Below, in pieces: positions 41,204-45,476 of a DNA stretch of 45,476 nucleotides. The stretch lies in the NCBI GenBank assembly GCA_029858965.1, contig JAOUDZ010000030.1:1-45476 (forward strand), read 5' to 3'. This DNA comes from Cyclobacteriaceae bacterium (GTDB lineage: Bacteria > Bacteroidota > Bacteroidia > Cytophagales > Cyclobacteriaceae). A program made the position numbers and the translations under genes. Each line of letters opens with the position of its first letter. The stretch's first letter is position 1. The notes under the pieces were generated by a model. The model searched no databases and had not been told where the DNA came from. It saw only the letters and a list, made by a program, of their open reading frames with translations.

Positions 41204-42241
41204 TTATTGATAACCGTTCACCGTAGCATACGCGGGCACAGTTTTTACAGTTTTAATGATTCTTGCTGCGACCTTATACGGATCTGCAGAAGAGTTGGGT
41301 CTCCTGTCTTCGAGCCAGCCTTTCCAGTTATTTTCAACCGTTGCTATTGGAATTCGGATGGAGGCCCCGCGATCGGAGATTCCATAGGAAAATTTGTCAA
41401 TAGATTGTGTTTCGTGTTTACCGGTCAGCCGCAGGTGGTTGTCGGCACCATACACGTCGATATGGTCTTTAACAAATGGTGCAAAGGCCAGGCAAATGGA
41501 ATCGTATGTATCCTTCGATCCACAGGTTCTCAGTACTTCATTGGAGAAGTTGGCATGCATGCCAGAGCCGTTCCAATCGGTAGCGCCAAGTGGTTTACAG
41601 TGCCAGTTAATCGCGATGCCATATTTTTCAGCTGTTCTTTCCAGGAGGTAGCGGGCAACCCACACCTGGTCTCCTGCAGCCTTGGCTCCCTTGGCGAAGA
41701 TTTGGAATTCCCACTGACCTGTTGCCACCTCCGAATTTATTCCTTCTATGTTAATCCCGGCTTCGATACAATAGTCCAAATGCTGTTCAACGATTTCTCT
41801 GCCGAACGCATTCTTCGCACCCACGGAGCAATAGTAAGGCCCCTGCGGACCAGGATAACCACTGACGGGGAAGCCGAGTGGCTTGTCATTTTGCGGGTTC
41901 CAAAGGAAATACTCCTGCTCAAAACCAAACCAAAAATCATTGTCATCATCATCTATCGTTGCTCTGCCATTCGATGTGTGGGGTGTTCCGTCGGGATTCA
42001 GAACTTCACACATTACCAGGTATCCGTTTTTACGGGCGGGATCAGGAAACAGTGCAACCGGGGCGAGCAGGCAATCGGATAAATGTCCATCGGCCTGTGC
42101 TGTGGAACTTCCATCAAACGACCAGCCCGGGCAGGCTTCAAGTGTTCCCTCAAAATCCTTTACAATTTTTGTTTTGCTCCTCAGGCTTTGCGTGGGCTTG
42201 TATCCATCGAGCCAGATGTATTCGAGTTTTGTCTTTGACAT
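41204..42241 (-). CDS. glnII: Glutamine synthetase, type II (eukaryotic-like)
   Basis: 345 residues; joins ammonia to glutamate using ATP. The short length and the sequence pattern YIWLDGYKP, GWSFDGSSTAQADG, FGFEQEYFLW, INWHCKPLGATDWNGSGMHAN and GASIRIP identify the GSII family rather than GSI (about 470) or GSIII (about 730). GSII enzymes are not regulated by adenylylation. The gene is followed by a terminator and preceded by a porin gene on the same strand, which in turn follows the ammonium transporter, giving an ammonium-uptake-and-assimilation cluster. No PII protein gene is seen in the window. Confidence 0.96.
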   Translation of the reverse strand: MSKTKLEYIWLDGYKPTQSLRSKTKIVKDFEGTLEACPGWSFDGSSTAQADGHLSDCLLAPVALFPDPARKNGYLVMCEVLNPDGTPHTSNGRATIDDDDNDFWFGFEQEYFLWNPQNDKPLGFPVSGYPGPQGPYYCSVGAKNAFGREIVEQHLDYCIEAGINIEGINSEVATGQWEFQIFAKGAKAAGDQVWVARYLLERTAEKYGIAINWHCKPLGATDWNGSGMHANFSNEVLRTCGSKDTYDSICLAFAPFVKDHIDVYGADNHLRLTGKHETQSIDKFSYGISDRGASIRIPIATVENNWKGWLEDRRPNSSADPYKVAARIIKTVKTVPAYATVNGYQ

Positions 42242-42309
42242 AGATTTTAGTGATTGTGCATGTTAAAAAACCAGGATGGAGTCTCAATTCCACCCTGAAT
42301 CATATACTC

Positions 42310-43461
42310 TTAGAATTGATATACTGCGGCCATCGTTAAGCTGGGCATCAAATCTTTGGATGCACCTTCCTTATCGCTGAAAGAATTTTGTGCTGTTTTG
42401 TCAATTCTGAATTCAGGAATAAAGGTAAATCCACCTATGTTGTAGCTGCCAGAAAGAGTAAATTCCATTACATTTCCATCTCCGTTGTCATCTACTCCGA
42501 AAATGGGCAGGTGGTAATTTTTAATGGCAAAATACTCTGCCCTTAATCCCAGTGCAAAGTGTTCAGAAAGCGACAATTTTGGATATAAGGCAATTCCAGA
42601 AAAGGAACTTGAACCACTGGTAGATTTCACAATCGTACCAGGTCCGGTAAAAGCTTCGCCGGCAGCAGTCGACTGGTAGGAGGCATTTACGCCGAGATAG
42701 AAATTCTCAGTAAGATCCCAGCCACCCGTAACGTCTGCCTGAAATAATTTACCGGCAGAAGTAACAAAATCATCATTTTCATCTAAGTAAGGATCAGTTT
42801 TCTCAAGCGTTCCATCCTGGTCACCGTAGAGAAAGTTTAACCATATCCCTCCTCTTTCCCCGGTCTTTCCGATTTGCGCACCCAGTGTATAGGTATTAGT
42901 CGGATTGAATTCGACTATGTCAGTTGGGTTCATGACGGCTAATTTTCCAACGAAACCTCCACCAAAATCAAAATCCGCCCGAAGACCTGTATGGTTGAAG
43001 GGTCCCCATGAAAACAGATAAGAAGTTGAGTAATGAAAGTTAACTGCGGGTGAGATTACTTCATATCCTAAAAAGGTATTGAATTGCCCCATGTTCAACG
43101 TGATAGCGTCGGAGAATTTGTAATAGGCATACAACTGGTTCACGATGGCCTGCCCGGATGCCGTTCCAAATACTGCGGCTTGTCCCCTGGGACCGAAAAC
43201 CACATCTGCAACAAATCCAGCTTTTTCACCCTGGTAGGATGCGATGAGGTTAACCATACCCAACGAGAAACCTTTTAGGTCTGCAAACGAAGTTGATGGA
43301 CCGTACGAGCCGTAATCGTTCGTCGTTTTGAATGCTGTGCGGTAATACGTGTCGATTGTTCCTGAGAAAGTAAAGGTCTTCGTAGAATCCTGGCTATAGG
43401 CATTGAATGAAGACACCAATAGAACTCCGCTAAATAAAAGTAGTAGTTTTTGAAATTTCAT
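42310..43461 (-). CDS. Beta-barrel porin of the BBP2 (OmpL-like) family
   Basis: 383 residues from ATG at 43461; the longer frame to 43572 adds 37 residues that lack secretion features. Signal peptide MKFQKLLLLFSGVLLVSS, cleaved near AYSQ. The mature protein is a barrel with FSGTIDTYYRTAF at the start and strands ending in F at the C-terminus (MAAVYQF). LKGFSLGMVNLIASYQGEKA and DVVFGPRGQAAVF match Bacteroidota BBP2-type porins that are often beside amt genes. Role in taking up small nitrogen compounds across the outer membrane is inferred. Confidence 0.85.
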   Translation of the reverse strand: MKFQKLLLLFSGVLLVSSFNAYSQDSTKTFTFSGTIDTYYRTAFKTTNDYGSYGPSTSFADLKGFSLGMVNLIASYQGEKAGFVADVVFGPRGQAAVFGTASGQAIVNQLYAYYKFSDAITLNMGQFNTFLGYEVISPAVNFHYSTSYLFSWGPFNHTGLRADFDFGGGFVGKLAVMNPTDIVEFNPTNTYTLGAQIGKTGERGGIWLNFLYGDQDGTLEKTDPYLDENDDFVTSAGKLFQADVTGGWDLTENFYLGVNASYQSTAAGEAFTGPGTIVKSTSGSSSFSGIALYPKLSLSEHFALGLRAEYFAIKNYHLPIFGVDDNGDGNVMEFTLSGSYNIGGFTFIPEFRIDKTAQNSFSDKEGASKDLMPSLTMAAVYQF

Positions 43462-43698
43462 AATGTTTAGTGTGTTTAAATTAGCAATCAGACCTGGTCG
43501 TCTCGCTGGGCATTTCCCAATGCCCGAACGGATGCTTTGTTTATGAAATGAGATAACTTTTCGTTTCCCCATTTGGCTACCGGGGTAATTCTCAGACCAA
43601 GCAACGATCTGAAGACGGCAGCATATTGCGCTAAAGGTTGTTGCATGAAACGTTTTTTGTAGCCTTCATGACAGTCTCAATTTTGTTTTGTTAAATAC

Positions 43699-43740
43699 AA
43701 ATATGAAGCGGCCCCGAAAGTTTGGAGCCGCTTCATATTT
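43699..43740 (-). terminator. Strong hairpin at the end of the ammonium transporter gene
   Basis: AAATATGAAGCGGC (43699-43712) and GCCGCTTCATATTT (43727-43740) form a perfect 14-bp stem with a 14-base loop; the stem overlaps the last bases of the amt stop codon. On the minus strand it is followed by GTATTTAAC. Makes a separate transcript for amt likely. Confidence 0.8.
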
Positions 43741-45091
43741 ATGCGATTTCTCTTAGTGTATTGAATTCAGCAGGAAACAAATTCTCTCCATGCTGGCTGT
43801 AATCTGATCCCGCTTTCTTTTCTTCAGGACTAACATTTAATCCGAATATGAGATCAACAACCTTCAACAGTGCCAAAGCGCCAAGGAAAGTATATGCTAC
43901 CACGATGGCCAATGCTTTCATATGAACGATAAACAAAGTAGTGTCTCCGAAGAACAATCCGTCGCCGGTTGTATTCGCGCCATTCACTGCAGTGTTTGCC
44001 AATAGTGCTGTCATAACCATTCCAACGGCTCCGCCAACTCCGTGGCAAGGGAATACATCAAGCGTGTCTTCCAATGAAGTTTTGGATTTCCAATGCACTA
44101 CTACATTGCTGATGATGCTGGCGAAGGTTCCGATAAACAAACTTGATGGAATAGTCACGAAACCTGCAGCTGGCGTGATCGCTACCAAGCCCACAACCGA
44201 ACCAATACAGAAACCAACAGCAGATGGCTTTTTGCCGCGCGCGGCATCAAAAAGAATCCATGCAAGACCTGCCGCCGCTGCCGCAGTGTTGGTAGTCGCA
44301 AAAGCAGATGCCGCTAAAGTACCAGCGCTTAAGGCACTACCCGCATTAAATCCAAACCATCCGAACCACAGTAAACCAGTACCCAACAATACGAAGGGAA
44401 TATTTGCTGGAGAGATGGCTGTTTTCTTTTCAGACTTGTTTCTCAGATACAGGGAGGCGGCCAATGCCGCGAAACCGGCTGACATATGCACTACCGTTCC
44501 ACCGGCAAAGTCTAATACACCCCACTGGAAAAGAAATCCTTCAGGATGCCAAGTCCAATGTGCTAGTGGTGCATATATCAATAAAGCAAAAAGGATCAGG
44601 AACAGGATATAGGCTTTAAAACGAATTCTCTCTGCGAAAGTACCCGTGATCAGCGCAGGCGTGATAATCGCGAACTTCAATTGGAAAAAGGCGAACAATA
44701 CGAGTGGGATGGTGGGAGCAAGCGACCAGGGATTACCATCCAGTACGTTTTGGAACATGAAGAAGGTCGCGGGATTGCCAATAAAGCCACCCACATCTTC
44801 ACCGAATGCCAGGCTAAAGCCTACGACGATCCACAAAACACTGATAACACCCATCGCAATAAAGCTTTGAAGCATTGTTGAGATTATATTCTTGGTATCA
44901 ATCATACCTCCATAGAAATAGGCTAAGCCCGGGGTCATTAGTAATACAAGGGCTGTTGCGGCAAGCATCCAGGCAACATCTCCCGAGTCAATTCCTTCTG
45001 TTACAATCTTGCCTGGTACAGCTGGCATGAACACGGCCAGAATGCTAATGCCGACCAGAAGTACAAGAAAGACAATCGATCTTTTTTTCAT
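43739..45091 (-). CDS. amt: Ammonium transporter (Amt/Rh family)
   Basis: 450 residues. N-terminal signal-like helix (SIVFLVLLVGISILAVF) then 11 membrane helices, the normal Amt layout. The conserved pore motifs are present: TPGLAYFYGGM, AHWTWHPEGFLFQWGVLDFA split around the first pore histidine, and VFPCHGVGGAVG with the second pore histidine. Also DFAGGTVVHMSAG, the Amt family signature. It imports ammonium. Gene order on the minus strand is amt, porin, glnII. No GlnK/PII gene follows directly, unlike in many other bacteria. Confidence 0.96.
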   Translation of the reverse strand: MKKRSIVFLVLLVGISILAVFMPAVPGKIVTEGIDSGDVAWMLAATALVLLMTPGLAYFYGGMIDTKNIISTMLQSFIAMGVISVLWIVVGFSLAFGEDVGGFIGNPATFFMFQNVLDGNPWSLAPTIPLVLFAFFQLKFAIITPALITGTFAERIRFKAYILFLILFALLIYAPLAHWTWHPEGFLFQWGVLDFAGGTVVHMSAGFAALAASLYLRNKSEKKTAISPANIPFVLLGTGLLWFGWFGFNAGSALSAGTLAASAFATTNTAAAAAGLAWILFDAARGKKPSAVGFCIGSVVGLVAITPAAGFVTIPSSLFIGTFASIISNVVVHWKSKTSLEDTLDVFPCHGVGGAVGMVMTALLANTAVNGANTTGDGLFFGDTTLFIVHMKALAIVVAYTFLGALALLKVVDLIFGLNVSPEEKKAGSDYSQHGENLFPAEFNTLREIA

Positions 45092-45476
45092 GGTTTGTAG
45101 TCTTTAGGGTTATTTTTTAACTGGTTTAGTAATAAATCAAGCGCAAGTATTGGATTATAGGGCTATAATTAAACCACTTTAGAATAAAAATTAACGAAAT
45201 CGTTGTAGGAAGGGTCTAATTTGAACAGAAAACGTTAATAAATTGTAAATTTTCAAAGAAGACCGCCCGGAACCTGAAATTCTATCTGTGAAAGGGCAGT
45301 ACACATAATATTATTCTGATAAAATGATTTTTTGACAATGTTTATTCTGCAAAGTATCCATATTGGTGTTTTACCTATCCATCTGGGTTCTAAAAACCTT
45401 TGCATTTGGGTGTGCGGCTTTTCTGGCTACCCTATTTTGATTCGGGTCTATTGTTAACCGGAAATGTGTTTTGGGC
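45092..45476. other. Region upstream of amt (385 bp to window edge), no gene
   Basis: A+T-rich. No open frame or tRNA. No convincing TAnnTTTG or sigma-54 promoter for amt could be placed by eye. Confidence 0.5.

Noticed and set aside
41207-42082. 291-codon frame opposite glnII
   Set aside because: Antisense of a highly conserved gene, no domain in its translation.
43941-44612. 223-codon frame opposite amt
   Set aside because: Ala/Pro-rich antisense product, typical shadow of a membrane protein gene.
45340-45476. Possible sigma-54 promoter for amt
   Set aside because: Only partial matches to the -24/-12 GG/GC pattern at wrong spacing.

Overview
The window looks like a chromosomal segment from a Bacteroidota bacterium, most likely a Cytophagales-type aerobe able to respire nitrous oxide. 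The reasons are: proteins of Bacteroidota style (BBP2-type porin, response regulators with an ITKPWD motif, Sec/lipoprotein clade II NosZ), few Shine-Dalgarno sequences, several promoter-like elements of the Bacteroidota TTTG / TAnnTTTG type, and no insertion sequences, phage genes, CRISPR arrays, rRNA or tRNA genes that I could find. This rests on reading the sequence; no database search was run.

Layout. 1-3.4 kb: a cut-off DUF4442 hotdog gene, a saccharopine dehydrogenase-family gene and an acyl-CoA synthetase. 3.8-9.1 kb: a sensory block with an outer-membrane barrel protein, a half-size PstS-like periplasmic protein, a sensor histidine kinase and two tandem response regulators with about 80% identical receiver domains. 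One regulator ends in a histidine-kinase dimerisation domain without an ATPase, the other in a class III nucleotidyl cyclase. 9.4-18.4 kb: a nitrogen-oxide island with ric (Fe-S repair after NO damage), a Crp/Fnr regulator, a group III truncated haemoglobin, and an eight-gene nos operon read leftwards (cytochrome c, fasciclin lipoprotein, nosZ, membrane protein, nosL, nosD, nosF, nosY). Divergent from it is ppdK (18.9-21.7 kb).

22-26.9 kb: ordinary genes (WalJ-like metallo-hydrolase, APC amino-acid permease, DEDDy exonuclease, NudK-like Nudix hydrolase, S1/P1 nuclease). 27-31.9 kb: a tightly packed five-gene operon (RMD1/DUF155 membrane protein, C39-like peptidase, RimK-like ATP-grasp ligase, GCS2-type carboxylate-amine ligase, N-formylglutamate amidohydrolase). 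This has the look of a peptide or amino-acid-conjugate synthesis and trimming pathway with unknown product, and it is the best candidate for an undescribed system here. 31.9-33.9 kb: ECF sigma factor, membrane partner and TraB/GumN protein. 34.1-35.4 kb: hemA. 35.7-40.75 kb: a helix-hairpin-helix protein and a large SF1 helicase with a degenerate nuclease-like tail. 41.2-45.1 kb: nitrogen assimilation (type II glutamine synthetase, porin, ammonium transporter).

A regulatory thread links distant parts of the window. Short palindromes of the form TGAt/c-N4-g/aTCA lie upstream of ric, the nos operon, ppdK and hemA. In three of the four cases the palindrome centre lies 32-33 bp from a TAnnTT-type -7 element, the spacing expected of a Crp/Fnr activator overlapping the promoter. 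The Crp/Fnr gene beside ric is the obvious candidate regulator.
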